DNA from: Inquilinus limosus DSM 16000
GTDB taxonomy: Bacteria; Pseudomonadota; Alphaproteobacteria; DSM-16000; Inquilinaceae
NCBI RefSeq assembly: GCF_000423185.1
Contig: NZ_AUHM01000029.1
Span: 1 to 64,000, forward strand
Direction: 5' to 3'
DNA: 64,000 nt
The notes under the pieces are model-generated. The model was not told the DNA's origin. It saw only the letters and a list, made by a program, of their open reading frames with translations, and ran no database searches. Both the position numbers and the translations under genes were made by a program. Shown here one piece after another: positions 35,428 to 45,837 of the stretch (position 1 is the first letter of the stretch; the number at the start of each line of letters is the position of its first letter).

Positions 35428-37155
35428 ATGGCTACAAGTTCCGCCGCCGTCAAATCGACCGAGAAGGAAAGCTTCGCCGCCCTTCTCGAGGAGTCGCTCG
35501 GCCAGTCCGAGAGCTTCGAGGGTACCGTCGTCAAGGGTCGGGTGGTCTCGATCGACAACGACATGGTGCTGATCGATGTGGGGCTGAAGTCCGAGGGGCG
35601 CGTGGCGCTCAAGGAATTCGCCGTCCCGGGCCAGCCCGCCACGCTCGCCGCGGGCGACACCGTCGAGGTGTTCATCGAGCGCATGGAGGACAAGAACGGC
35701 GAGGCCGTCCTGTCCCGCGAGAAGGCCAAGCGTGAGGAGGCCTGGACCGCGCTCGAGAAGTCGTTCACCGATCAGCTGCGTGTCACCGGCGTGATCTTCG
35801 GCAAGGTCAAGGGCGGCTTCACCGTCGACCTGAACGGCGCCGTCGCCTTCCTGCCGGGCAGCCAGGTCGACATCCGGCCGGTGCGCGACATCAGCCCGCT
35901 GATGGGCACGCCGCAGCCGTTCCAGATCCTCAAGATGGACCGCTCGCGCGGCAACATCGTGGTCTCGCGCCGCGCCGTGCTCGAGGAGAGCCGCGCCGAG
36001 GCCCGCTCCGAGCTGGTCGCCAACCTCAAGGAAGGCCAGGTCCTCGAGGGCGTGGTCAAGAACATCACCGACTACGGCGCCTTCGTCGATCTCGGCGGCG
36101 TCGACGGCCTGCTGCACGTCACCGACATCGCGTGGCGCCGCATCAACCACCCGTCCGAGGCGCTGCAGATCGGCCAGGCCGTCAAGGTCCAGGTCGTCCG
36201 CTTCAACCCGGAGACCCAGCGCATCAGCCTCGGCATGAAGCAGCTCGAGGCCGATCCGTGGGAGGGCGTGGTCGCCAAGTACCCGGCGGGTGCCCGCTTC
36301 CGGGGCCGCGTGACCAACATCACCGACTACGGCGCCTTCGTCGAGCTGGAGCCGGGCATCGAAGGCCTAGTCCATGTCTCGGAGATGAGCTGGACCAAGA
36401 AGAACGTCCATCCGGGCAAGATCGTCTCCACCTCCCAGGAGGTCGAGGTGATGGTGCTCGATGTCGATCCGGTGAAGCGCCGCATCAGCCTCGGTCTGAA
36501 GCAGTGCCTGCCGAACCCGTGGGAGGTGTTCGCCGAGAAGTACCCGGCCGGCACCGAGCTCGAGGGCGAGGTCAAGAACATCACCGAATTCGGTCTGTTC
36601 GTCGGCCTGCCGGGCGAGATCGACGGCATGGTCCACCTCTCCGACATCGCCTGGGACCGCCCGGGCGAAGAGGCGATCCAGGACTTCAAGAAGGGCGACC
36701 AGGTCAAGGTCAAGGTCCTCGACGTCGACGTCGAGAAGGAGCGCATCAGCCTCGGCATGAAGCAGCTCACCGAGGACACCTTCGAGAAGGCCACCGCCGG
36801 CGGCGGCCTGCGCAAGGGTGAGATCGTCACCGGCACGGTCACGGAAGTGAACGACGGCGGTGTCGAGGTCTCGGTCGGCGACGGCCTGGTCGGCTTCATC
36901 CGCAAGTCCGACCTGTCGCGCGACCGGTCGGAGCAGCGCCCGGACCGCTTCGCCGTCGGCGACAAGGTCGACGCCAAGGTGATGCAGGTCGACCGCGCCG
37001 CCCGCAAGGTGCAGCTCTCGATCAAGGCCAAGGAAGTCGACGAGGAGAAGCAGGCGATGGCGGAGTACGGCTCGTCCGACTCCGGCGCCTCGCTCGGCGA
37101 CATCCTCGGCGCCGCGCTGCGCAAGGCGCGCGAGAGCTCGGGCGAAGAGAAGTAA
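35428..37155 (+). CDS. rpsA: 30S ribosomal protein S1
   Basis: This 575-residue protein has six S1 (OB-fold) RNA-binding domains, seen as repeated units beginning near residues 33, 118, 204, 290, 377 and 465. The best-conserved units carry NITDYGAFVDLGGVDGLLHVTDIAW, NITDYGAFVELEPGIEGLVHVSEMSW and NITEFGLFVGLPGEIDGMVHLSDIAW-type segments (positions 36061-36140, 36316-36395, 36577-36655). The protein recruits mRNA to the 30S subunit. ATG 35428 is supported by CGGGAG upstream. A strong terminator follows, so the MFS gene next to it is a separate unit. Confidence 0.98.
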   Translation: MATSSAAVKSTEKESFAALLEESLGQSESFEGTVVKGRVVSIDNDMVLIDVGLKSEGRVALKEFAVPGQPATLAAGDTVEVFIERMEDKNGEAVLSREKAKREEAWTALEKSFTDQLRVTGVIFGKVKGGFTVDLNGAVAFLPGSQVDIRPVRDISPLMGTPQPFQILKMDRSRGNIVVSRRAVLEESRAEARSELVANLKEGQVLEGVVKNITDYGAFVDLGGVDGLLHVTDIAWRRINHPSEALQIGQAVKVQVVRFNPETQRISLGMKQLEADPWEGVVAKYPAGARFRGRVTNITDYGAFVELEPGIEGLVHVSEMSWTKKNVHPGKIVSTSQEVEVMVLDVDPVKRRISLGLKQCLPNPWEVFAEKYPAGTELEGEVKNITEFGLFVGLPGEIDGMVHLSDIAWDRPGEEAIQDFKKGDQVKVKVLDVDVEKERISLGMKQLTEDTFEKATAGGGLRKGEIVTGTVTEVNDGGVEVSVGDGLVGFIRKSDLSRDRSEQRPDRFAVGDKVDAKVMQVDRAARKVQLSIKAKEVDEEKQAMAEYGSSDSGASLGDILGAALRKARESSGEEK

Positions 37156-37179
37156 GCCAAGGCCCCACGGCCTCGGCCG

Positions 37180-37214
37180 GGCCCGCCTCCGCAAGGAGGC
37201 GGGCCTTTTCTTTT
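37180..37214 (+). terminator. intrinsic terminator of rpsA
   Basis: GGCCCGCCTCC, a GCAA loop and GGAGGCGGGCC form an 11-bp perfect stem followed by TTTTCTTTT, a textbook Rho-independent terminator 24 bases after the rpsA stop. Confidence 0.93.
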
Positions 37215-37319
37215 GGGCACTCCCGGTCCCCGCCATCTCGGCATTGACAAGCCGGCTCGGTTGGTCGAGGGACGGGGCGGGGAGAGAGTGCGCCGGTTCC
37301 GATTCAGAAAGGCCCATCC

Positions 37320-38618
37320 ATGACCGCAGCCGCGACTCCCCGATCGAAGGCCATGGCCGTCCTCCGCGTCTCCAGCGGCAACTTCCTGGAGATGTACGAC
37401 TTCATGGTCTACGGCTACTACGCCGCGTTCATCGCCAAGACGTTCTTCCCGACCGGCAGCGACTTCCTCTCGCTGATGCTGTCGCTCGCCACCTTCGGGG
37501 CGGGGTTCCTGATGCGGCCGCTGGGCGCCCTGGTGCTCGGCGCCTATATCGACCGGCATGGCCGCCGCGCCGGCCTGCTGCTGACGCTCGGGCTGATGGC
37601 GGTCGGCACCCTGACCATCGGCCTGATGCCGGGCTATGAGACGATCGGCCTGCTGGCGCCGGTGCTGGTGGTGGTCGGCCGGCTGCTGCAGGGCTTCTCG
37701 GCCGGGGTCGAGCTCGGCGGCGTCTCGGTCTATCTGGCCGAGATCGCGACGCCGGGACACAAGGGCTTCTACACGGCCTGGCAGTCCGGCAGCCAGCAGG
37801 TCGCGGTGGTGGTCGCGGCCCTCCTTGGCGTGCTCCTCAGCACGCTGCTGCCGCCGGAAGAGGTCGCCCTGTGGGGCTGGCGGGTGCCGCTCCTGGTCGG
37901 CTGCCTGATCGTGCCGCTGATCTTCCTGCTGCGCCGCTCGCTGCAGGAGACCGAGGCCTTCCAGGCCCGGGCGCACCGGCGGCCGAGCGTGGGGCAGATC
38001 CTGCGCTCCCTGGCCGACAACTGGGGCGTCGTCCTGCTGGGCATGATGCTGGTGACGATGACCACGGTCAGCTTCTATCTGATCACCGCCTACACCCCGA
38101 CCTTCGGCAACCAGGCGCTGCACCTGGCCAGCATCGACAGCCTGGCGGTGACGCTGTGCGTCGGCATCACCAATCTGATCTGGCTGCCGCTCTCGGGCGC
38201 GCTGTCCGACCGCATCGGCCGCACCCCGATCCTGGTCGCCTGCACCGTGCTGATGCTGGTCACCGCCTATCCGGCCATGCTGTGGCTGGTCTCCGCCCCG
38301 TCCTTCGGACGGCTGCTGGAGGTCGAGCTGTGGCTGTCCTTCCTCTATGGCAGCTACAACGGCGCGATGATCCCGTTCCTGACGGAGATCATGCCGGAGG
38401 ATGTGCGCACCAGCGGCTTCTCCCTGGCCTACAGCCTGGCGACCGCGACCTTCGGCGGCTTCACCCCGGCGGTCTGCACCTGGCTGATCCACGCCACCGG
38501 CAATTCGGCGATGCCGGGCCTGTGGGTGTCCTTCGCCGCGCTGTGCGGCCTGGTCGCGACCCTGCTGGTGGTCCGCGGCCGTCGCGGCACGGCCCCGGAG
38601 ATGCGCCCGGCAGAATGA
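37320..38618 (+). CDS. MFS transporter of the metabolite:proton symporter family (CitA-like)
   Basis: This 432-residue, 12-segment major facilitator protein has the MHS-family N-terminus [27 protein letters not shown] and the loop-2/3 signature [58 protein letters not shown] is also shared by citrate, tricarballylate and proline/betaine symporters of this group. Similarity is closest to the citrate/tricarballylate branch, but the substrate is not proven. It is separated from rpsA by a terminator and has its own upstream region with TTGACA at 37244 but no convincing -10 box. It interrupts the usual rpsA-ihfB order. Confidence 0.9.
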   Translation: MTAAATPRSKAMAVLRVSSGNFLEMYDFMVYGYYAAFIAKTFFPTGSDFLSLMLSLATFGAGFLMRPLGALVLGAYIDRHGRRAGLLLTLGLMAVGTLTIGLMPGYETIGLLAPVLVVVGRLLQGFSAGVELGGVSVYLAEIATPGHKGFYTAWQSGSQQVAVVVAALLGVLLSTLLPPEEVALWGWRVPLLVGCLIVPLIFLLRRSLQETEAFQARAHRRPSVGQILRSLADNWGVVLLGMMLVTMTTVSFYLITAYTPTFGNQALHLASIDSLAVTLCVGITNLIWLPLSGALSDRIGRTPILVACTVLMLVTAYPAMLWLVSAPSFGRLLEVELWLSFLYGSYNGAMIPFLTEIMPEDVRTSGFSLAYSLATATFGGFTPAVCTWLIHATGNSAMPGLWVSFAALCGLVATLLVVRGRRGTAPEMRPAE

Positions 38619-38766
38619 CCGTCTGCGCCGGAAATCCCTTTGTCCAGAAGCACTTGTCCTTGCGCTCGCGCGACCGTGCTGGCACCATCCGGCTGCCGCC
38701 AAACTCGAGCGAGGCGACGCGGCCACCCGTGTCGACAACAAGGCGGCGGACAGGGATTCGGGAGAC

Positions 38767-39051
38767 ATGACCAAGTCCGAACTGATCATGCGGCTTGCCG
38801 AGCGCAATCCGCACCTCTACCAGCGTGACGTCGAACGCATCGTCACCACCATCTTCGACCGCATCACCCAGGCGCTGGCGGAAGGCCAGCGGGTCGAGCT
38901 GCGCGGCTTCGGCGCCTTCTCGGTGAAGCGCCGCGACGCCCGGACCGGGCGCAACCCGCGCACCGGCGTGGCGGTCGACGTGGCGGAGAAGCTGGTGCCA
39001 TTCTTCAAGACCGGCAAGCAGCTGCGCGAGCGGCTGAACACCGATGACTGA
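38767..39051 (+). CDS. ihfB: integration host factor subunit beta
   Basis: This 94-residue DNA-bending protein of the HU/IHF family starts with [25 protein letters not shown]. The beta-arm tip is [18 protein letters not shown], with the intercalating proline in NPRTG, and the C-terminus is typical ([13 protein letters not shown]). It works as a heterodimer with IHF-alpha in recombination, replication and promoter architecture. The partner gene is not in the window. It is followed after 36 bases by the LapA-like gene, a conserved pair in Alphaproteobacteria. Confidence 0.97.
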   Translation: MTKSELIMRLAERNPHLYQRDVERIVTTIFDRITQALAEGQRVELRGFGAFSVKRRDARTGRNPRTGVAVDVAEKLVPFFKTGKQLRERLNTDD

Positions 39052-39087
39052 CGGGCCCCGCCGCCCGGCCACCACGAGGGATCGCGC

Positions 39088-39447
39088 GTGCGCTACATCG
39101 CCTGGATCGTCACCATCCCCTTCGCCCTCCTCTTGCTGTCCTTCGCGATCAGCAACCGCGAGGCGGTGACGCTCGGCCTCTGGCCGCTGCCGTTCCAGAC
39201 CGAGGCGCCGCTCTATCTGGTGGCGCTGCTGCCGCTCCTGGCCGGGGTCCTGATCGGCGGCCTGGTCGTCTGGTTCGGCCGCTTCGCCACCGGCCTGCGC
39301 ATGCGCCGGCTGGAGACCAGGCTGGCCGCGACCCAGAAGGACCTGGAAGGGCTGAAGGCGCGGCAGCGCCCCGGCGTCCCGGCCACCGCCAACCGCAACG
39401 GCGAGCCGGCGCGCCCGGCCCTGCCTGCCGCCGGCCAGTCCCGCTGA
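39088..39447 (+). CDS. LapA-domain (DUF1049) inner membrane protein
   Basis: This 119-residue protein has two transmembrane helices (residues ~4-22 and ~42-62). Between them lies the ISNREAVTLGLWPLPFQTEAPLYL motif of the LapA/DUF1049 family, followed by a cytoplasmic Arg/Glu/Lys coiled-coil segment (RMRRLETRLAATQKDLEGL). The E. coli relative works with YciM/LapB in controlling LPS synthesis; whether this one does is inference. The start is GTG 39088. It lies directly between ihfB and the next metabolic genes, with 10 bases to the following ATG. Confidence 0.88.
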   Translation: MRYIAWIVTIPFALLLLSFAISNREAVTLGLWPLPFQTEAPLYLVALLPLLAGVLIGGLVVWFGRFATGLRMRRLETRLAATQKDLEGLKARQRPGVPATANRNGEPARPALPAAGQSR

Positions 39448-39457
39448 AGACATCATC

Positions 39458-40405
39458 ATGCTTGCCATCGACGCTGCCGCCCTCGACCGGGCGATCGACA
39501 CGCGCGCCCTGATCGAGGCGCTGCGCCAGGCCTTCCGCCGCGATGTGGAGGCGCCGCTGCGCCATCACCACACCGTGCCGACGGCGGCCGGCGACGCGAC
39601 GCTGCTGATCATGCCGGCCTGGGAGCGGGAGCAGGCGATCGGCATCAAGCTGGTGTCGCTGATGCCGGGCAATCCGGCCAAGGACCTGCCCTTCATCGTC
39701 GGCTCCTACCTGCTGCTCGACGGCGCCACCGGCGTGCCGCGGGCGATCATGGACGGGCCGACCCTGACCAACCGCCGCACCGCCGCGGCCTCGGCCCTGG
39801 CCGCCGACTACCTCGCCCGGCCGGACGCGTCGCGCATGGTGATGGTCGGGGCCGGCGCGCTGGCGCCGCATTTCATCCGCGCCCATGCCGCGGTCCGCCC
39901 GCTGACCGATATCGCCATCTGGGCCCGGCGGCCGGAACAGGCGGCGGAGCTGGCCGGGCGGTTGGCGGCGGAGGGCCTGCCGGTCCGCGCCGCGACGGAT
40001 CTGGAAGCCGCAATCCGCGACGCCGACCTCGTCTCCTGCGCCACCCAGTCGCGCGAGCCGATCGTGCGCGGCGCTTGGCTGAAGCCCGGCACCCATCTCG
40101 ACCTCGCCGGCGCCTATCTGCCGGCAATGCGCGAAAGCGACGACGAGGCGGTGCATCGTGCCCGGATCTTCGTCGACACCCGCGCCGGCGCCCTGGCCGA
40201 GGCCGGCGACCTGCTGCAGCCGATCCGGGCCGGGGTGATCGGCGAGGATGCGATCCTGGCCGACCTGCACGACCTGACGCGCGGCACCGCGCCGGGCCGC
40301 CGCGCGCCGGAGGAGATCACGCTGTTCAAGTCGGTCGGCACCGCGCTGGAGGACCTCGCCGCCGCCCGCCTGGCGGTCGAGACCCTGGAACGGCAGGGAG
40401 CTTAG
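39458..40405 (+). CDS. ornithine cyclodeaminase/mu-crystallin family protein
   Basis: This 315-residue NAD(P)-dependent enzyme has an N-terminal RHHHTVPTAAGDATLLIMPAW segment and the IGIKLVSLMPGNPAKDLPFIVGSYLLLDGATGVPRAIMDG core, where Lys and Asp are the usual substrate ligands. The Rossmann motif is MVMVGAGALAPHFIRAH, near residue 128, and the late FKSVGTALEDLAAA is diagnostic. Members include ornithine cyclodeaminase, alanine dehydrogenase and pyrroline-2-carboxylate/ketimine reductases; which one this is cannot be decided. It starts ten bases after the LapA-like gene and precedes an amino-acid oxidase-type gene, which hints at imino/amino acid metabolism. Confidence 0.88.
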   Translation: MLAIDAAALDRAIDTRALIEALRQAFRRDVEAPLRHHHTVPTAAGDATLLIMPAWEREQAIGIKLVSLMPGNPAKDLPFIVGSYLLLDGATGVPRAIMDGPTLTNRRTAAASALAADYLARPDASRMVMVGAGALAPHFIRAHAAVRPLTDIAIWARRPEQAAELAGRLAAEGLPVRAATDLEAAIRDADLVSCATQSREPIVRGAWLKPGTHLDLAGAYLPAMRESDDEAVHRARIFVDTRAGALAEAGDLLQPIRAGVIGEDAILADLHDLTRGTAPGRRAPEEITLFKSVGTALEDLAAARLAVETLERQGA

Positions 40406-40419
40406 CGAGCCTCTCTTTC

Positions 40420-40498
40420 TGTCATTGCCGGGCTTGACCCGGCAGTCCAGAGGGTGTCGACAGTCTCTGGATGCCCGGGTCAAGCCCGGGCATGACAG
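40420..40498. repeat. GGGCTTGACCCGG palindromic intergenic repeat
   Basis: CTGTCATTGCCGGGCTTGACCCGG is mirrored by CCCGGGTCAAGCCCGGGCATGACAG, with an inner AGTCCAGAGG...CTCTGGATG pair, making a long hairpin. This motif is a well-known dispersed alphaproteobacterial intergenic repeat and is distinct from the GTCATTGCGAG family elsewhere in the window. Confidence 0.85.
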
Positions 40499-40542
40499 TG
40501 AAATAGGGGCGTGCATTCGCTCGAACGCGGGGACCGTCACAC

Positions 40543-41664
40543 ATGACCAGCATCGTCGTCGGCGCCGGGGTGATGGGGCTCGCCGCCGCCTGGCATCTCG
40601 CCCGGGCCGGAGAGGCCGTGACGGTGCTGGAGCAGGGGCCGATCCCGAACCCGCTGGCCGCTTCCTGGGACAGCCACCGGCTGATCCGCGCCCTCTACCC
40701 CGGCTCGCCCGGCTACACCCGCATGGCGCTCGACGCCTACGCCGCCTGGGACGAGGTCTGGGCCGCCGCCGGCGTGCGCCACTACGAGAATTGCGGCTCG
40801 ATCGCCTTCAGCCGGGCCGAGGGCGACTGGGCCGATGGCTGCCGCGCCCCGCTCGACTCGCTCGGCGCCGCCTATGAGCTGCTGCCGCCGGAAGAGCTGG
40901 CGCGCCGCTTCCCCTTCCTGATCCCGGACGGCATCCGCTGGGGTCTGTTCATGCCCGAGGGCGGCGTGCTGTTCGCCGACCGGATCGTCTCCACCCTGGC
41001 CGGGCTCTGCCGCGCCGCCGGGGTGGCGCTGCGGCCCGAAGCGCCGGTCCGATCGGTCGATGCCGATGCCGGCACCGTCACCTTGGCCTCGGGCGAGGTG
41101 CTGCAGGCCGATTCGGTGGTGGTCACAGCCGGCGCCTGGGTCGGTGGGTTGTTCCCGGACCTGGCCGGGCGCCTCACCCCTTACCGTCAGCTCGTGGTCT
41201 ATCTCGACCCGCCGGCGGAGCACGCCGCCGCCTGGGCCGCGGCGCCGGGCATCATCGATTGCGGCTTTCCGGACGACCATTGGGCGATCCCGCCGGTCGG
41301 CGGCACCCGGCTGAAGATCGGCGTCGGCGCCTGGAAGCGGCGGGCCGATCCCGAATCCGACCACGCCGCCGCGGCGGGGGAGGCGGAGGCGTTCCGCGAG
41401 CGCTACCGGCCGGTGCTGCACGACCTCGACCACTACCGCATTCTCGAAGCCCGCACCTGCCGCTATATCTTCACCGCGGACAGCCGCTTCGTGCTGGAGC
41501 GGCGCGGCCGGGCCTGGCTGGTCAGCCCCTGCTCGGGCCACGGCTTCAAGTTCGGGGCGCTGATCGGCCGGGCGGTGGCCGACGGCGTGCTCGGCCGGCG
41601 TGCCGCCGACGAGCTGAGATCCTGGGCGGCCGGGCACCTGCCGGCGGAGGGAGTGCGAGCATGA
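40543..41664 (+). CDS. FAD-dependent amino-acid oxidase (DAO family, sarcosine/N-methyltryptophan oxidase-like)
   Basis: This 373-residue flavoprotein has the N-terminal FAD dinucleotide motif IVVGAGVMGLAAAWHLARAG and then the SWDSHRLIRALYPG segment typical of monomeric sarcosine oxidase relatives. PEGGVLFADRIVSTLAGLCR and VVVTAGAWVGGLFPDL follow, and the C-terminal PCSGHGFKFGALIGRAVAD carries the flavin contacts. The cysteine in SPCSGHGFKF corresponds to the residue that covalently binds FAD in MSOX-type enzymes. It is coupled to pyrF by an ATGA overlap, placing an oxidase in a biosynthetic operon. The substrate is unknown. Confidence 0.88.
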   Translation: MTSIVVGAGVMGLAAAWHLARAGEAVTVLEQGPIPNPLAASWDSHRLIRALYPGSPGYTRMALDAYAAWDEVWAAAGVRHYENCGSIAFSRAEGDWADGCRAPLDSLGAAYELLPPEELARRFPFLIPDGIRWGLFMPEGGVLFADRIVSTLAGLCRAAGVALRPEAPVRSVDADAGTVTLASGEVLQADSVVVTAGAWVGGLFPDLAGRLTPYRQLVVYLDPPAEHAAAWAAAPGIIDCGFPDDHWAIPPVGGTRLKIGVGAWKRRADPESDHAAAAGEAEAFRERYRPVLHDLDHYRILEARTCRYIFTADSRFVLERRGRAWLVSPCSGHGFKFGALIGRAVADGVLGRRAADELRSWAAGHLPAEGVRA

Positions 41665-42413
41665 CCACGAATCCTGTCTACGTCGCCATCGACGCGCCGA
41701 CCCTGGACGAGGCGAAGCGGCTGACCGGCCTGGTCGCGGGCGCGGTCGGCGGCATCAAGCTCGGCCTCGAATTCTTCATGGCGGCGGGGCCGGAGGGGGT
41801 TCGGGCCGCGCGGCCCACCGGCGTGCCGCTGTTCCTCGATATCAAGCTGCACGACATCCCGAACACCGTGGCCGGCGCCATCCGCTCGGTGGTGCCGCTG
41901 TCCCCGACCTACATCACCATCCACGCCTCCGGCGGCCGGGCGATGATGCAGGCTGCGGCCGAGGCCGCGGGGAGCGAGGCGGAGAAGCTGGGTGTTCCCC
42001 GGCCGAAGCTGCTCGGTGTCACCGTGCTGACCAGCCTCGACGTCGCCGATCTCGAGGCGGTGGGGCAGGGGATGGAGGTTTCGGCCCAGGTCGAGCGCCT
42101 GGCCCGGCTGGCCGAATCGAGCGGCCTCGACGGCGTCATCTGCTCGCCGCGGGAGATCGCGCGGCTGCGCCGGGTGCTGAAGCCGGACTCGGTGCTGATG
42201 GTCCCCGGCATCCGCCCGGCCGGGTCGGATGTCGGCGACCAGAAGCGGGTGATGACGCCGAAGGAGGCGATGGAGGCCGGGGCCACCCATCTCGTCATCG
42301 GCCGGCCGATCACCGCCGCCGCCGACCCGGCCGCCGCGGCGCGCGCGATTGCCGCGGATCTCGGCCTGGCGCTTGATGCTGGGGGGGCGGCTCCCCAGAC
42401 TCCTGTGCCATGA
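41661..42413 (+). CDS. pyrF: orotidine 5'-phosphate decarboxylase
   Basis: This 250-residue TIM-barrel enzyme converts OMP to UMP in the last step of pyrimidine synthesis. The catalytic Asp-x-Lys-x-x-Asp motif is LFLDIKLHDIPNT near residue 58. PVYVAIDAPTLDEA is at the N-terminus and VPGIRPAGSDVGDQKRVMTP forms the phosphate-binding region, with ATHLVIGRPIT following. It has four-base overlaps (ATGA) with both the upstream oxidase gene and the downstream trpF, so translation is coupled along the three genes. The pyrF-trpF adjacency is frequent in this clade. Confidence 0.97.
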   Translation: MTTNPVYVAIDAPTLDEAKRLTGLVAGAVGGIKLGLEFFMAAGPEGVRAARPTGVPLFLDIKLHDIPNTVAGAIRSVVPLSPTYITIHASGGRAMMQAAAEAAGSEAEKLGVPRPKLLGVTVLTSLDVADLEAVGQGMEVSAQVERLARLAESSGLDGVICSPREIARLRRVLKPDSVLMVPGIRPAGSDVGDQKRVMTPKEAMEAGATHLVIGRPITAAADPAAAARAIAADLGLALDAGGAAPQTPVP

Positions 42414-43060
42414 CGATCGAGACCAAGATCTGCGGCATCCGCACGCCCGAGGTGCTGGAGGCTGCGGCGAAGCACGGGGCCCGCTGGATCGGCTTCAACT
42501 TCTACCCGCCCAGCCCGCGCTCGGTGGCGCCGGATCTCGGCGCCGAGCTGGCGCGCATGGTGCCCACCGGGCTGCGCAGCGTCGGCCTGTTCGTCGACCC
42601 GACCGAGGACGAGCTCGGCTCCGTGCTCGGCCGGGTGCCGCTCGACATGATCCAGCTGCACGGGTCCGAGACGCCGGAACGGGTGGCCGAGATCCGCGGC
42701 CGCTGGGCGATGCCGGTGATGAAGGCGGTCAAGATCGCGACGGTCGAGGATCTGGCGGCGGTCGCGGCCTACGAGGCGGTGACCGACTGGCTGTTGTTCG
42801 ACGCCAAGCCGCCGAAGGGCGTCGCCTCTCTGCCCGGCGGCAACGGCCTGGCCTTCGACTGGTCGATCCTGTCCGGCCGGACCTGGTCGAAGCCCTGGAT
42901 GCTGGCCGGCGGCCTGACCGAGGCCAATGTCGCCGAGGCCGTCGCCCGCACCGGCGCCGTCACGGTCGACGTTTCCTCCAGCATCGAGGAGCGCCCCGGC
43001 CACAAGACGCCGGAGCGGGTGGAGCGCTTCCTCGCCGCCGTGCGGGCGGTCGGGCAGTAG
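42410..43060 (+). CDS. trpF: phosphoribosylanthranilate isomerase
   Basis: This 216-residue TIM barrel catalyses the Amadori rearrangement of phosphoribosylanthranilate to CdRP in tryptophan synthesis. The catalytic Cys lies in the N-terminal TKICGIRTPEVLEAA. Further motifs are GFNFYPPSPRSV, VGLFVDP, DMIQLHGSETPE (catalytic Asp region DWLLFDAKPPKG) and the phosphate site WMLAGGLTEANV plus VDVSSSIEERPGHKTPERV. The length is standard. trpB follows 291 bases later across a palindromic repeat, so the trp genes may not share a single transcript here. Confidence 0.97.
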   Translation: MTIETKICGIRTPEVLEAAAKHGARWIGFNFYPPSPRSVAPDLGAELARMVPTGLRSVGLFVDPTEDELGSVLGRVPLDMIQLHGSETPERVAEIRGRWAMPVMKAVKIATVEDLAAVAAYEAVTDWLLFDAKPPKGVASLPGGNGLAFDWSILSGRTWSKPWMLAGGLTEANVAEAVARTGAVTVDVSSSIEERPGHKTPERVERFLAAVRAVGQ

Positions 43061-43098
43061 CTCGAGACGCCGTCGCACCATCGTCGCCGTCACACCAT

Positions 43099-43181
43099 CG
43101 TCATTGCGAGCGCAGCGAAGCAATCCAGGGCCATTTGCGCCGGCCCCTGGATTGCTTCGTCGCTTCGCTCCTCGCATGACG
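43099..43181. repeat. GTCATTGCGAG/AGCAATCC palindromic intergenic repeat
   Basis: CGTCATTGCGAGCGCAGCGAAGCAATCC is mirrored by GGATTGCTTCGTCGCTTCGCTCCTCGCATGACG around a short centre, forming a nearly perfect long hairpin. It is the cleanest copy of the family also present at 21631-21710 and 63507-63655. It lies between trpF and trpB. Confidence 0.85.
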
Positions 43182-43351
43182 GCTTGAGACCAGCGGACCC
43201 GGACGCAGCCGCCCGCCCTGCGCCCACCGCGGGTCTGGAATGCGTGCGCGCCGGGCATTCGCCACAAATGTTTGGCGCAGGCCGCGGTCGCCGGTAAGGT
43301 CACGGCCTCTTCCCATTCCTGCCACGATCCGCGCCCGGGAGCCGACGCCGC

Positions 43352-44583
<1,232 letters not shown>

Positions 44584-44584
<1 letters not shown>

Positions 44585-45405
44585 TGACCCGCATCGCCGC
44601 GCGCTTCGCCGATCTCAAGGCGCAGAACCGGGCCGCCCTGGTCACCTTCGTCACCGCCGGCGACCCGGACCCGGAGACGAGCCTCAGGATCCTCGAAGGC
44701 CTGCCCAAGGCCGGTGCCGATCTGATCGAGATCGGCATGCCCTTCACCGATCCGATGGCGGACGGCCCGGCGATCCAGGCGGCCGGCCTGCGGGCGCTCG
44801 CCGCCGGCATGACGCTGGCGAAGACGCTCGACCTGGTCCGCCGCTTCCGCGCCGGCGACGAGACAACGCCGGTGGTGCTGATGGGCTACTACAACCCGAT
44901 CTACTCCTATGGGGTCGAGCGCTTCCTGGCCGACGCCAAGGACGCTGGGGTGGACGGGCTGATCGTGGTCGACCTGCCGCCGGAGGAGGATGCCGAGTTG
45001 TGCCTGCCGGCGCTGGCGGCGGGGATCGACTTCATCCGCCTGGCGACGCCGACCACCGACGACGCCCGGTTGCCGGCCGTGCTGGCGAACACCTCGGGCT
45101 TCATCTACTACGTCTCGGTCACCGGCATTACCGGCGCGGCCGCGGCCGATGCGGCGGTGGTGCAGCCCGCGGTCGACCGGCTGCGGCGCCACACCGACCT
45201 GCCGGTGGCCGTGGGCTTCGGCATCCGCACGCCGGAGGCCGCGGCCGCGATCGCCCGAATCGCCGACGCCGCCGTGGTCGGCTCCGCCATCGTCGAGGAG
45301 ATCCGGCACTCGCTGCACGCCGACGGCCGGCCGACCGCCGCCACGGTCGAATCGCCGCTGGCCCTGGTCCGGCGCCTGGCGGAGGGCGTGCGCGGGGCGC
45401 GCTGA
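44584..45405 (+). CDS. trpA: tryptophan synthase alpha chain
   Basis: This 273-residue TIM barrel cleaves indole-3-glycerol phosphate to indole, which is channelled to TrpB. The catalytic Glu is in [21 protein letters not shown] near residue 50 and the catalytic Asp lies in the same stretch. [26 protein letters not shown] and the phosphate loop [13 protein letters not shown] complete the pattern. In most Alphaproteobacteria accD follows directly; here a toxin-antitoxin module on the opposite strand lies between, convergent with trpA (stops 27 bases apart). Confidence 0.98.
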
Positions 45406-45432
45406 GCGCCGCTCGCCGTCAGTGGCGTCAGG

Positions 45433-45837
45433 TCAGGTTTTGGATAGGAGCTGGGTCTTCGTGCCGGCCGCGTCGATCAGCGATGCTGCCTTGCGGTCGA
45501 AAGTGACGAACACCTCGCCGCCCAGGCGGCGGCCCTCGAAGGCAATGACGCCGTCGGCGAAATCGCCGCCGGCCTCGAGGATGGCGAGACCCGCATCGGC
45601 GGCTGGCCTGTCGACCGCCACGGTAGCGCTGCTCAACAACCGGCGCATTGCTGTGGCGGTCTGGCTCGGTGTCTTCTTATAACCGCGCATCAATACCCAG
45701 ACGAATTCGCACAATGTCGGCAGGGGGATAGCGATGCTGTCGGCATCGCGGAGTGTCGTTTCCGCCAGCAAGGTCTGCTCCGGATCGTCCTGCACCGCGG
45801 CTCGGACCAGCAGGTTGGTGTCGGCGATGATCTTCAC
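45433..45837 (-). CDS. PIN-domain toxin (VapC-like)
   Basis: This 134-residue PIN-domain ribonuclease has the first acidic residue in IIADTNLLVRAAVQDD (Asp7). The second is in PTLCEFVWVLMRGY (Glu near 43), and the further acidic pair is in GDFADGVIAFEGRRLGG and VTFDRKAASL. Characterised VapC toxins cleave tRNA or rRNA in the presence of Mg. The GTG start at 45837 overlaps the antitoxin stop (GTGA), the usual coupling. Base composition is lower in GC than in the flanking trp and acc genes, which fits transfer. Target RNA is unknown. Confidence 0.9.
   Translation of the reverse strand: MKIIADTNLLVRAAVQDDPEQTLLAETTLRDADSIAIPLPTLCEFVWVLMRGYKKTPSQTATAMRRLLSSATVAVDRPAADAGLAILEAGGDFADGVIAFEGRRLGGEVFVTFDRKAASLIDAAGTKTQLLSKT

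Noticed and set aside
37244..37272. TTGACA upstream of the MFS gene as a full promoter
   Set aside because: No acceptable -10 hexamer lies 16-18 bases downstream, so only the -35-like box can be stated.
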